Below, one piece after another: positions 1-7,580 of a DNA stretch of 22,233 nt. Each line of letters begins with the position of its first letter. The stretch's first letter is position 1. Below the pieces are notes generated by a model. The model was not told where the DNA came from. It did no database searches and saw nothing but the letters and a program-made list of their open reading frames with translations. Location of the stretch: NCBI GenBank assembly GCA_964476705.1, contig CAYZBM010000028.1, positions 1-22,233 of the forward strand, in the 5' to 3' direction. This DNA is from CAYZBM01 sp964476705. GTDB taxonomy: Bacteria > Pseudomonadota > Alphaproteobacteria > Rickettsiales > UBA6187. Both the position numbers and the translations under genes were made by a program.

Positions 1-1511
1 GTAGAATTGAGGTACAGTAATGCTAGATGACACAGTTTAATGAACAGTCTCGAGATGCAACCAGATCTTTTTTGATCAACAGAATTTAAAACTCTTAAAG
101 GATGTCCTGAGTATGTAGCAGGTCCAGGAGTATCTGATCTCGCACTATTCTCAGCATTTCTCACAATATTATTTGTTACTATAGTTGATCTCTGAGCTGC
201 TACCGCTTGAATATTACGATCTATTTTAATTTTTTCTAAATCTTCAGGATTAATAAAAAACTCAACTATATCAGTAAGAATTTTATCAACATCTTTTTTA
301 GTTACATTATCTTTATAATTTAAATCAGCTAACTGCTGTATAGACCTTTTAAATAACATAGGTGTTTTCGTGTTAACTCCTAATTTGACTGGCCCTTTTG
401 AACCCATATATCTAACCGTCAAACCTTCTTGAGTTAGCGCATCTATACTACATTTAACCTTATTTATATAAATATTATTGTTCCCAGAAGGATAATATTT
501 ATCAATAATTCTTTTAAGTTCTGAATCAGTATTTCTATGACCTCTGGCATTTAACTTTTCTACTCTTTGCCTATTTCTTTCTCCTCTAGCTCTCTGCTCT
601 ACTTTTTCTTTAACTGCTCTAGTCCATTCTTCCCTTTCGCTAGTTTTAGCCATAATAATTTTTTCTGTTAGTTCCGCACAGATTGCTTTAGCTAGATTTT
701 TATAGTTAGGAATTTCTCTGCTAGCTTTTTCAACTGCTAATTTTGCCTGATTTGTAGGCCCAACTTCTAGCATTCCTAAAAAACAACTTTTAATCTCTTC
801 AGGATTTCTTTTATTTTTATTAAGTAAAATAGTTGCATCAACTAATGAAATAGTTAAGGTATCTACTAATCCATTAATATAATAAATATTTTCTGTTTTC
901 TCTTTTATATGATCTTGCTGTTTATAATCTAATTTTGGATAATTAAATCTTATTTCTATACCTCTGTAACCAAGAGATATTTGGCATTGACTAGCATAAA
1001 GAGTACAAAACTTTTTAGTATCTTGAGTTATTTCTAAATTTTGTCCAGGCCTTCTTATTTGTGAATAGAATATTTTCTCAAATTCTTTTAATATTTCTTC
1101 CGGAGATAATTCTTTTATTTCTGTAGTTTTAGAAGAATCTGCTTCTAGATTACTAGTTAGCAATAAATCAGGTGAAGAAACACTATCTTCTTTATAAGTA
1201 TTTAAAGGATTAAAATGTAATGTAGGATTTGTAGATTTTATTTTTTCCTGTCCCGAAAATAAAATACCGGCAGAATTTCTACCAAAATCTAGATCATTAT
1301 TTACTTTCTTTTCTGGCAAATCAGAAAACTCATTTAAACTACCAGCACTACCATATTCAGAAGAAGATTGTCTTAAAGTAGAATCTAAAGAAGATAAATT
1401 TTGACTTCCCCCATAACCAGTATCGTCCAATCCTAATTCATTTAAATTATTAACACTTAAATAGCTACCTAATTTACCACTATAAGCAAGACCGCTTTTT
1501 CCATTACTCAT
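1..1511 (-). CDS. Large hypothetical protein, 3' end beyond the window
   Basis: I do not recognise this protein. The frame is open for 503 codons from ATG at 1511 to the left edge with no stop, so it is partial at its C-terminus. A strong ribosome binding site, AAGGGGG, lies about 8 bases before the ATG and supports the start. The first ~110 residues are rich in Ser, Asn, Gly and Leu and look disordered (MSNGKSGLAYSGKLGSYL...). The middle is mixed alpha-like, with a highly charged Arg/Glu stretch near residues 285-315 (EWTRAVKEKVEQRARGERNR). I see no signal peptide, no convincing membrane segment and no catalytic motif. It lies 106 bp downstream of dnaJ on the same strand and could be read through from the dnaKJ transcript or have its own promoter. 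A cytoplasmic or type IV-secreted lineage-specific protein is possible, but that is inference. Confidence 0.75.
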   Translation of the reverse strand, partial: MSNGKSGLAYSGKLGSYLSVNNLNELGLDDTGYGGSQNLSSLDSTLRQSSSEYGSAGSLNEFSDLPEKKVNNDLDFGRNSAGILFSGQEKIKSTNPTLHFNPLNTYKEDSVSSPDLLLTSNLEADSSKTTEIKELSPEEILKEFEKIFYSQIRRPGQNLEITQDTKKFCTLYASQCQISLGYRGIEIRFNYPKLDYKQQDHIKEKTENIYYINGLVDTLTISLVDATILLNKNKRNPEEIKSCFLGMLEVGPTNQAKLAVEKASREIPNYKNLAKAICAELTEKIIMAKTSEREEWTRAVKEKVEQRARGERNRQRVEKLNARGHRNTDSELKRIIDKYYPSGNNNIYINKVKCSIDALTQEGLTVRYMGSKGPVKLGVNTKTPMLFKRSIQQLADLNYKDNVTKKDVDKILTDIVEFFINPEDLEKIKIDRNIQAVAAQRSTIVTNNIVRNAENSARSDTPGPATYSGHPLRVLNSVDQKRSGCISRLFIKLCHLALLYLNS

Positions 1512-1617
1512 GTAACAACCCCCTTTTACTGTTTTTAAAAGTAATGGGAATTATTCATACCATAAATTTCACTAAAGATCTTTTATTATTTTTTAAAGAC
1601 TTAAATTTTTAAAAAAC

Positions 1618-2766
1618 TTAAGACCACAAATCTTTAACCTTATCAAAAAATTTATTCACTTTTGGTGAGGTGCTACTCTCATCGATCTTATTAAATTCTT
1701 CCAATAATTCTTTTTGTTTTTTGCTGAGTTTAACCGGAGTTTCAATTGAAACATGAATATACATATCGCCACGTCTGCCACCAGACTTCATAACTTTCAT
1801 ACCTTTGCCTTTTAGCCTTAATATGTCATTATTTTGCGTACCTTCAGGAATAGTAACTTTAGACCTAGTTCCGTCAATGGTTGGAACTTCTAGATCACCA
1901 CCTAAAATAGCTTTAGTCATTTTAATTGGAACTTTACAATGAATATTACTGGTTTCGCGAGTAAAGAATTCATGCTCTTTAATTGAGATAAATATATATA
2001 AATCTCCAGCATCTCCGCCTCTTAAACCAAGCTCACCTTCACCAGCTAGTCTAATTCGCATTTCATCTTCAACACCTTCAGGGATATTTACCGATAAAGT
2101 TTTTTGTTTACGAACTCTACCTTCACCGTGACAAGAAGAGCACGGATTTTTAATAATTTTACCAACACCATTACAATTAGGGCAAGTTCTCTCAATAGTA
2201 AAAAATCCTTGCTGCATATGTACGCGGCCAGCACCTTTACAAGTAGTACAATTTACTGGTTCTGATTTATCTTTACTGCCGGTACTATTACAAGTATCGC
2301 ATTTAACTGCAGTATTAAACTGAATAGTTTCTTGTTTGCCTTTAAAAGCATCCTCCAAACTTATTTCCATATTATAACGTAAATCAGCTCCTTTTACTTT
2401 AGCAGAACGATTAGATCCAGAAGCTTTGCCTTTACCACCTCCCATAAAGTCACCAAAAAGATCACTAAATATATCGGTAAAGTCACCACTATTCATATTG
2501 CCAAAACCATAAGAGCCACCACCTGCTCCACCGCCACCATTGCCAAAAGCTGAATGACCATAACGATCATAAGCTGCTTTTTTTTGTTCATCTTTTAGAA
2601 CATCATAGGCTTCAGAAATCTCTTTAAATTTTTGTTCGGCTTCTTTATTTCCTGGATTTTTATCGGGATGATATTGCATCGCAAGTTTACGATAGGCTTT
2701 TTTAATTTCATCAGGGGTGCTTGATTTATTTATTCCTAATAATTCGTAAAAATCTTTTTTTGACAT
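1618..2766 (-). CDS. dnaJ: Chaperone protein DnaJ (Hsp40)
   Basis: Co-chaperone that delivers unfolded clients to DnaK and stimulates its ATPase in the cytoplasm. The 382-residue length is normal for a class I DnaJ. The J domain covers residues ~5-70 with the essential HPD at 33-35 (QYHPDKNPG). A Gly/Phe-rich linker follows (~74-115). Four CxxCxGxG-type zinc repeats lie between 156 and 216 (CDTCNSTG, CTTCKGAG, CPNCNGVG, CSSCHGEG). The two beta-rich substrate-binding domains and a short Lys-rich tail end at LWS. It lies downstream of dnaK on the same strand, the usual order, but with a 150-bp gap that holds two stem-loops. Just upstream is an AAGAAG element. All key residues are present, so it should be functional. 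Confidence 0.98.
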   Translation of the reverse strand: MSKKDFYELLGINKSSTPDEIKKAYRKLAMQYHPDKNPGNKEAEQKFKEISEAYDVLKDEQKKAAYDRYGHSAFGNGGGGAGGGSYGFGNMNSGDFTDIFSDLFGDFMGGGKGKASGSNRSAKVKGADLRYNMEISLEDAFKGKQETIQFNTAVKCDTCNSTGSKDKSEPVNCTTCKGAGRVHMQQGFFTIERTCPNCNGVGKIIKNPCSSCHGEGRVRKQKTLSVNIPEGVEDEMRIRLAGEGELGLRGGDAGDLYIFISIKEHEFFTRETSNIHCKVPIKMTKAILGGDLEVPTIDGTRSKVTIPEGTQNNDILRLKGKGMKVMKSGGRRGDMYIHVSIETPVKLSKKQKELLEEFNKIDESSTSPKVNKFFDKVKDLWS

Positions 2767-2827
2767 ATGGTTACGAGATCTTCTTAATTTTTATTATTAT
2801 ATATTTGTTAGCTGTCTAGTTTAAACT

Positions 2828-2861
2828 AAAGGAGCAGATCTTTTTAGAAACCCGCTCCTTT
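2828..2861 (-). terminator. Stem-loop between dnaK and dnaJ
   Basis: Perfect 8-bp inverted repeat AAAGGAGC (2828-2835) and GCTCCTTT (2854-2861) with an 18-base loop. On the dnaK-dnaJ coding strand it is not followed by a U tract, so it may attenuate or stabilise the transcript rather than end it. A 12-bp perfect palindrome, TAGTTTAAACTA, abuts it at 2817-2828. A weak sigma-70-like pair (TTTAAA, 18 bases, TATAAT; 2825 down to 2796) lies just after it and could give dnaJ its own promoter. Confidence 0.5.
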
Positions 2862-2881
2862 TAAATTTTTTAAGTCTTACC

Positions 2882-2916
2882 TATTAACATCTTTTCACTA
2901 AAAGAAAAGATTAATA
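2882..2916 (-). other. Stem-loop immediately after the dnaK stop codon
   Basis: Inverted repeat whose arms are TATTAACATCTTTTC (2882-2896) and GAAAAGATTAATA (2904-2916). It gives 13 paired bases with one 2-base bulge and a 7-base loop. It begins directly after the dnaK TAA and has no U tract. It is the kind of structure that can protect the 3' end of an upstream cistron and so bias the dnaK:dnaJ ratio; that role is inferred. Confidence 0.5.
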
Positions 2917-4848
2917 TTAGGTTCCGCTTTTTTTATTATCAAGATCTTCAAAATCAGCATCAACAACTTTACCGTCTTTATTTTCGTCAGCATGAGCTGC
3001 AGATTCAGCATTAGGTTCAGCACCTGCTGCATTAGCGCCATCTTGAGCTGTTTTATACATTGCTTCGCCAAGTTTCATTGACGCTTGAGATAAATTATTA
3101 GTTTTTTCTTTTATCTCTTCAGCATTTTCTGATTCTAAGCTTGATTTAAGATCAGTTATAGCTTTTTCTATAGCTTCTTTTTCAGCACTTGAAACTTTAT
3201 CACCATATTCTTTTAGTGATTTTTCAGTACTAAAAATTAAACTATCGGCATGGTTTTTAGCATCAACTAATTCCCGACGCTTTTTATCCGCATCAGCATT
3301 AGCTTTTGCATCTTGTACCATTTTTTCAATATCAGCATCCGATAAACCACCTGATGCTTGGATGATAATTTTTTGCTCTTTGTTAGTGGCTTTATCTTTA
3401 GCCGAAACATTTACTATACCATTGGCATCAATATCAAATGTCACTTCAATTTGCGGCATTCCTCTTGGTGCTGGCGGTATATTATCTAAGTTAAATTGGC
3501 CAAGTAGTTTATTATCAGCAGCCATTTCTCTTTCACCTTGATAAACTCTAATAGTTACCGCAGATTGATGATCATCAGCCGTTGAAAATACTTGGGATTT
3601 TTTAGTAGGAATAGTCGTATTTCTATCAATTAATCTAGTAAATACCCCACCTAAAGTTTCAATACCTAAAGAAAGCGGGGTTACATCAAGCAATAACACA
3701 TCGTGAACATCACCTTGTAATACTCCACCTTGTATTGCCGCTCCCATCGCTACCACTTCATCGGGATTCACTCCTTTATGTGGTTCACGACCAAAGAAAT
3801 CAGCAACGATTTTTTGTACTTTAGGCATACGTGTCATACCGCCTACTAGTACTACTTCTTCTATATCAGAGGCTTTTAAACCAGCATCTTTTAAAGCTTT
3901 TTTGCATGGCTCTACAGTTTTGCTAATTAAATCATCAACAAGCTCTTCTAATTTTGCTCTAGTTAGTTTGATATTTAAATGTTTAGGACCAGATGCATCT
4001 GCCGTTATATAAGGCTGATTAATTTCAGTAGAAGATGCACTTGAAAGCTCAATTTTAGCTTTCTCTGCAGCTTCTTTTAGTCTTTGCATAGCAAGAGGAT
4101 CTTTAGTTAAATCAATACCCGTGTCTTTTTTAAATTCAGCAATTAGATAATCTAATACTTTATTATCAAAGTCAGCACCACCTAAGAAAGTATCACCATT
4201 AGTTGCTTTAACTTCAAAAACTCCATCGCCAATTTCTAAGATAGATACGTCAAATGTACCACCACCTAAGTCATATACAGCAATAGTTTTGCCTTCTTTT
4301 TTATCCAGACCATAAGCAAGAGCGGCTGCTGTTGGTTCATTGATAATCCTTAAAACTTCAAGCCCTGCAATTTTACCAGCATCTTTAGTTGCTTGTCTTT
4401 GCGCGTCGTTAAAATATGCCGGTACCGTAATTACGGCTTTATCAACTTTTTCACCGAGATAATTTTCAGCAGTTTCTTTCATTTTTTGTAAAATAAACGC
4501 ACTAATTTGACTTGGTGAATATTTCTCACCATCAACTTCAACCCAAGCATCACCACCTTTAGCCTTAACTATTTGATAAGGTACATGTTTCATGTCTTCT
4601 TTAGTTACTGGATCGTCAAATTTACGACCAATTAGACGCTTAACTTCATAAATGGTTCTTTTAGAATTAGTGATAGCCTGACGTTTTGCAGCAGGACCTA
4701 CTATTTTTTCACCACCATCTAAAAAAGCCAAAATTGAAGGTGTAGTTCTTCCACCTTCGGCATTTTCTAGTACTTTAGCTTCCTTGCCGTCCATAATTGC
4801 CACGCAAGAATTTGTAGTACCTAAATCTATTCCTATTACTTTAGCCAT
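2917..4848 (-). CDS. dnaK: Molecular chaperone DnaK (Hsp70)
   Basis: ATP-dependent chaperone that binds exposed hydrophobic peptides. At 643 residues it is the usual proteobacterial length. The nucleotide-binding domain opens with the phosphate loop IGIDLGTTNSCVA (5-17) and contains INEPTAAALAYG, the DLGGGTFDVSIL phosphate-2 motif, and LVGGMTRMPKV. The linker DVLLLDVTPLSLGIETLGG leads into the substrate-binding beta domain, followed by the helical lid. The C-terminus is acidic (DADFEDLDNKKSGT), a variant of the conserved EEVD-like bacterial end. Start is fixed by a strong AAGAGGTG ribosome binding site. A heat-shock promoter lies ~95 bp upstream. dnaJ follows on the same strand. grpE is not in the window. 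Confidence 0.99.
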   Translation of the reverse strand: MAKVIGIDLGTTNSCVAIMDGKEAKVLENAEGGRTTPSILAFLDGGEKIVGPAAKRQAITNSKRTIYEVKRLIGRKFDDPVTKEDMKHVPYQIVKAKGGDAWVEVDGEKYSPSQISAFILQKMKETAENYLGEKVDKAVITVPAYFNDAQRQATKDAGKIAGLEVLRIINEPTAAALAYGLDKKEGKTIAVYDLGGGTFDVSILEIGDGVFEVKATNGDTFLGGADFDNKVLDYLIAEFKKDTGIDLTKDPLAMQRLKEAAEKAKIELSSASSTEINQPYITADASGPKHLNIKLTRAKLEELVDDLISKTVEPCKKALKDAGLKASDIEEVVLVGGMTRMPKVQKIVADFFGREPHKGVNPDEVVAMGAAIQGGVLQGDVHDVLLLDVTPLSLGIETLGGVFTRLIDRNTTIPTKKSQVFSTADDHQSAVTIRVYQGEREMAADNKLLGQFNLDNIPPAPRGMPQIEVTFDIDANGIVNVSAKDKATNKEQKIIIQASGGLSDADIEKMVQDAKANADADKKRRELVDAKNHADSLIFSTEKSLKEYGDKVSSAEKEAIEKAITDLKSSLESENAEEIKEKTNNLSQASMKLGEAMYKTAQDGANAAGAEPNAESAAHADENKDGKVVDADFEDLDNKKSGT

Positions 4849-4943
4849 TTTTCACCTCTTAAATTTATATAAAAATACAATATTTATTTATTTTTCTAAT
4901 TATTTTACGCTAATTTCAGCATAACAAAATATCTTATTGCTCC

Positions 4944-4972
4944 ATATAGGTAGGCCCTTTTCGATCTTCAAG
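4944..4972 (-). promoter_or_regulatory. RpoH (sigma-32) heat-shock promoter of dnaK
   Basis: Reading the minus strand, CTTGAA (CTTG at 4972-4969) is followed after exactly 18 bases by CCTATAT (4950-4944). This matches the alphaproteobacterial RpoH consensus CTTG-N17/18-CYTATNT. The predicted transcript start near 4938 leaves a leader of about 90 bases before the dnaK ATG. The preceding O-methyltransferase gene ends ~50 bp upstream, so dnaK can be induced independently of it. The match is read from sequence; the sigma-factor assignment comes from the published consensus. Confidence 0.75.
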
Positions 4973-5023
4973 AGCTAAAGGAAAAAAATGATAAAATATC
5001 TATTTCTCTAGTTAATCAGAATG

Positions 5024-5686
5024 TTATTTCTTCACTGCCACCGTCATACCTTCAACAGTTGGAATTAAAATACTTATATATTTATTAGGATCACTTAACC
5101 GCTGATTAAATTCTCGCATCGAATTATATGCTTTTACCGACTGATTTTCTGGGCATTTTTCTTGATAAACATCGCCAAATAAAAATGTATTATCCCCGAC
5201 TATTACTCCACCTGATTTTAAATTTTCTTCCGCCCAAGTTAAATAATTAGCATAATTGGCTTTATCAGCATCAATAAAAATCATGTCAAAGGGACCTTCT
5301 GATTTTATTTTCTCCAAAACTTCAAGTGCTGGTCCTTGATAAAAATTAACCAGATGCTCTAATTTTGCAAGCTTTGCATATTTCTCTGCTCGGATTATAG
5401 CCCTAGAATCAATATCTATAGCATAAATTTTACTGTTTTTTTCTAAAACTTTCGCCATATTTAAAGCCGAATAGCCCGCAAGCACACCAAGTTCGACTAT
5501 TTTTTTTGGTTTATTTAAAGCAATTATCACCTGCAACAATCTAGCTTCAATTGCAGAAATTTGCATTCTTCTTTCATTAGGAGTTAGCTCGTCTACAATT
5601 TTATCCAAAATAGGATCTGATTTGGTAAAAATTTTTTCAACATAATCAAGCTGTTGAGATATTATTTCGGTTCTATGGATAGACAT
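5024..5686 (-). CDS. SAM-dependent O-methyltransferase (caffeoyl-CoA OMT/YrrM-like)
   Basis: Predicted class I methyltransferase of the O-methyltransferase family 3 type, which methylates catechol-like or related hydroxyl groups in a metal-dependent way. Substrate unknown. Motif I is VELGVLAGYSAL, followed by the acidic ribose-binding strand IYAIDID. FIDADKANYANYL carries the metal-binding Asp/Asn region typical of the family, and GGVIVGDNT completes it. The frame is open to a TTG at 5698. The ATG at 5686 (MSIHRTEII) is a better start and gives 220 residues, close to the family norm; a GAG lies about 8 bases before it. It is divergent from tsaD across 144 bp and lies upstream of dnaK on the same strand, but dnaK has its own promoter, so no functional link is implied. 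Confidence 0.85.
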   Translation of the reverse strand: MSIHRTEIISQQLDYVEKIFTKSDPILDKIVDELTPNERRMQISAIEARLLQVIIALNKPKKIVELGVLAGYSALNMAKVLEKNSKIYAIDIDSRAIIRAEKYAKLAKLEHLVNFYQGPALEVLEKIKSEGPFDMIFIDADKANYANYLTWAEENLKSGGVIVGDNTFLFGDVYQEKCPENQSVKAYNSMREFNQRLSDPNKYISILIPTVEGMTVAVKK

Positions 5687-5830
5687 AAGAAATCTCAAAA
5701 TTGAAATTTTAATATAAAATATAGATAAAAATTTACTAAAATAAATGTTGCATATCTTAAATATGCTTTTATGTTATCTTAATATTATATTGCAAATGTA
5801 ACATTTTAATCCTTAATAACAAGTATTTTT

Positions 5831-6859
5831 GTGAAAATTTTAGGCATAGAATCAAGTTGTGACGAAACAGCAGTTGCTATTGTCACCGACAAAAAAGAAA
5901 TTTTAGTAAATAATATATATTCGCAAATAAAAGAACATGAGCCTTATGGCGGAGTTGTTCCTGAAATTGCTGCACGTTCGCATACCGAAATTTTAGATAA
6001 TTTAATAAAAAAATCGCTCTTTGCGGCTCATATACCAAGCTTTAAACATATAGATGCAATAGCGGTAACTGCAGGTCCTGGACTTATTGGCGGAGTTATA
6101 GTTGGACTAATGACCGCTAAATCGATAGCTTCGGTTCATAAATTACCCCTTATTGCGGTAAATCACCTAGAAGGCCATGCTTTAACTGTAAGACTCACTG
6201 ACGAGGTTAAATTTCCTTATTTATTATTACTGGTATCTGGCGGTCATTGCCAAATTTTAGTGGTCGAAGGCGTTGGAAAATATAGAAAATTAGGGGGAAC
6301 TATTGATGACTCCCCTGGAGAAGCCTTTGATAAAATTGCCAAAATTTTAAAATTACGTTATCCCGGCGGTCCAATAGTTGAAAAATACGCAAAAGAAGGT
6401 AACTCCCGAAGATTTGACTTTCCTGTACCTTTAAAAGGCCGGAAAGATTGTAATTTTTCGTTTTCTGGACTTAAAACCGCAGTAGCTAGAGAAATTGAGC
6501 TACTGGGAGCATATATCGATAAACAAGATATTAACGATCTTTGCGCCTCATTTCAATATGCAGTGTCCGAATGTTTAGTAGACCGCTTAAAAAATGCCAT
6601 GACTATTTATGAAAAAACCTATCCTAAGGCTAAAACCTTAGTAGTTGCAGGTGGAGTTGCGGCCAATAAATATCTCCGTTACAATATTCGTAATCTATGT
6701 AACAGTCGGGGCTTTAACTTAAATACTCCGCCGTTAAAACTATGTACGGATAATGGAGCAATGATTGCCTGGGCAGGAGTAGAACGCTTCAAACTCGGGC
6801 TTGTTGACGGCTTAGACGTAGTCCCTAAAGCCAGATGGAGCTTAGAAGAATTATCTTAA
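5831..6859 (+). CDS. tsaD: tRNA N6-adenosine threonylcarbamoyltransferase TsaD
   Basis: Transfers the threonylcarbamoyl group to A37 of ANN-decoding tRNAs (t6A), acting with TsaB, TsaE and TsaC in the cytoplasm. It has the ASKHA-type N-terminus LGIESSCDETAVAIV (4-18) and the metal-binding HLEGH (His112, His116). Also visible are LLVSGGHCQI, the SPGEAFDK segment, VVAGGVAANKYLR and the metal-binding Asp307 in TDNGAMIAWAG. The 342-residue length is normal. The start is GTG at 5831, the first in-frame start before the conserved LGIESSCDET; the ribosome binding site is poor. tsaB and tsaE are not in the window. Confidence 0.97.
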   Translation: MKILGIESSCDETAVAIVTDKKEILVNNIYSQIKEHEPYGGVVPEIAARSHTEILDNLIKKSLFAAHIPSFKHIDAIAVTAGPGLIGGVIVGLMTAKSIASVHKLPLIAVNHLEGHALTVRLTDEVKFPYLLLLVSGGHCQILVVEGVGKYRKLGGTIDDSPGEAFDKIAKILKLRYPGGPIVEKYAKEGNSRRFDFPVPLKGRKDCNFSFSGLKTAVAREIELLGAYIDKQDINDLCASFQYAVSECLVDRLKNAMTIYEKTYPKAKTLVVAGGVAANKYLRYNIRNLCNSRGFNLNTPPLKLCTDNGAMIAWAGVERFKLGLVDGLDVVPKARWSLEELS

Positions 6860-6878
6860 ATTGATTCTTTTTGGTAAT

Positions 6879-6914
6879 TTTACTGTTGACAGGTAGAGTC
6901 TATAATTGTATTTA
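6879..6914 (+). promoter_or_regulatory. Probable sigma-70 promoter region for rpmJ
   Basis: A perfect TATAAT lies at 6901-6906 with TTTACT (6879-6884) 16 bases upstream as a 4/6 -35 element. A perfect TTGACA (6886-6891) sits only 9 bases before that TATAAT, too close to pair with it. It could pair with TATTTA (6909-6914) at a 17-base spacing. Either arrangement would start transcription ~80-95 bases before rpmJ. The leader holds the palindrome CAAGCTTG (6922-6929) followed by a second AAGCTT. Confidence 0.5.
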
Positions 6915-7000
6915 AGACCTCCAAGCTTGAAGCTTAACTAGATTAAAATTCAAGGTTTGTGGCATATTTTTATATTTATATATTATATTAGGAAGAGAAA

Positions 7001-7126
7001 ATGAAAGTTCTAAGTTCATTAAAATCAGCAAGAAAACGTCACAAAGATTGCCGCCTAGTTCGTCGTAAAGGTCGTATTTACGTAATCAACAAAAAGAATC
7101 CTCGTTACAAAGCACGTCAAGGTTAA
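7001..7126 (+). CDS. rpmJ: 50S ribosomal protein L36, zinc-free type
   Basis: A 41-residue basic protein of the large ribosomal subunit. The sequence MKVLSSLKSARKRHKDCRLV...INKKNPRYKARQG is the alphaproteobacterial L36 form. It lacks the CxxC...CxxxxH zinc ribbon of canonical 37-38-residue L36 and carries only one Cys (17), so it belongs to the C-minus (YkgO-like) class. A GGAAGAG ribosome binding site lies 5-11 bases before the ATG. It stands alone rather than in the ribosomal protein operon. The sequence after the stop has only a weak hairpin (TCTAAA 7128-7133 with TTTAGA 7141-7146). Confidence 0.95.
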   Translation: MKVLSSLKSARKRHKDCRLVRRKGRIYVINKKNPRYKARQG

Positions 7127-7237
7127 TTCTAAAGGTCTAATTTAGATTTAAACTTATAAATGTACTGTTCTAATAAAGCAGTTGTTATTTATTGGTTATT
7201 ATTTCTTGTTATTCGTAAGATGTTTTTTCACAGAAGA

Positions 7238-7489
7238 CTATTCTAACATCGCATCAAGCTTTTTTTCTTGCTCTAATTTATAAAGATCGTCACAACCGCC
7301 TATATGTTTATCATTGATAAAAATCTGCGGTACTGTTCTTTTGCCATGAGATTTAGCGAGCATTTTTTCACGTTCTACAGCATTCTCAACATCTATTTCG
7401 GTATAGCTAATATTTTTACTTGCAAATAATCTTTTAGCTTTTACGCAATAAGGGCAGATTTTTGTTGTATAAATTACGACTTGAACCAT
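7238..7489 (-). CDS. grxC: Glutaredoxin 3 (GrxC-type dithiol glutaredoxin)
   Basis: Small thiol-disulfide oxidoreductase that uses glutathione to reduce protein disulfides and mixed disulfides. The active site CPYC lies at residues 12-15 in YTTKICPYCVKAK. The cis-Pro motif TVPQIFI and the glutathione-binding GGCDDL follow. The frame extends to a GTG at 7498. The ATG at 7489 is the better start because GGGGTG lies 8 bases before it, giving 83 residues, the family length. It is divergent from uvrB across 91 bp. A third Cys in GGCDDL is common in GrxC. Confidence 0.95.
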   Translation of the reverse strand: MVQVVIYTTKICPYCVKAKRLFASKNISYTEIDVENAVEREKMLAKSHGKRTVPQIFINDKHIGGCDDLYKLEQEKKLDAMLE

Positions 7490-7580
7490 AATAAGCACCC
7501 CATATAAAATATAACCTTGTTTCTTGTATACCCTATAATAGAATTATATTAATCTAATTCCTAGAAGATAATTATAAAAA

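Noticed and set aside
5687..5698. TTG at 5698 as the start of the O-methyltransferase
   Set aside because: It adds only four residues, and the ATG at 5686 gives the usual N-terminus with a GAG element just upstream.
6886..6906. TTGACA plus TATAAT as one promoter before rpmJ
   Set aside because: The spacing is only 9 bases, far from the 16-18 needed; other pairings were noted instead.
7490..7498. GTG at 7498 as the glutaredoxin start
   Set aside because: GGGGTG overlaps that codon and is correctly spaced for the ATG at 7489 instead.
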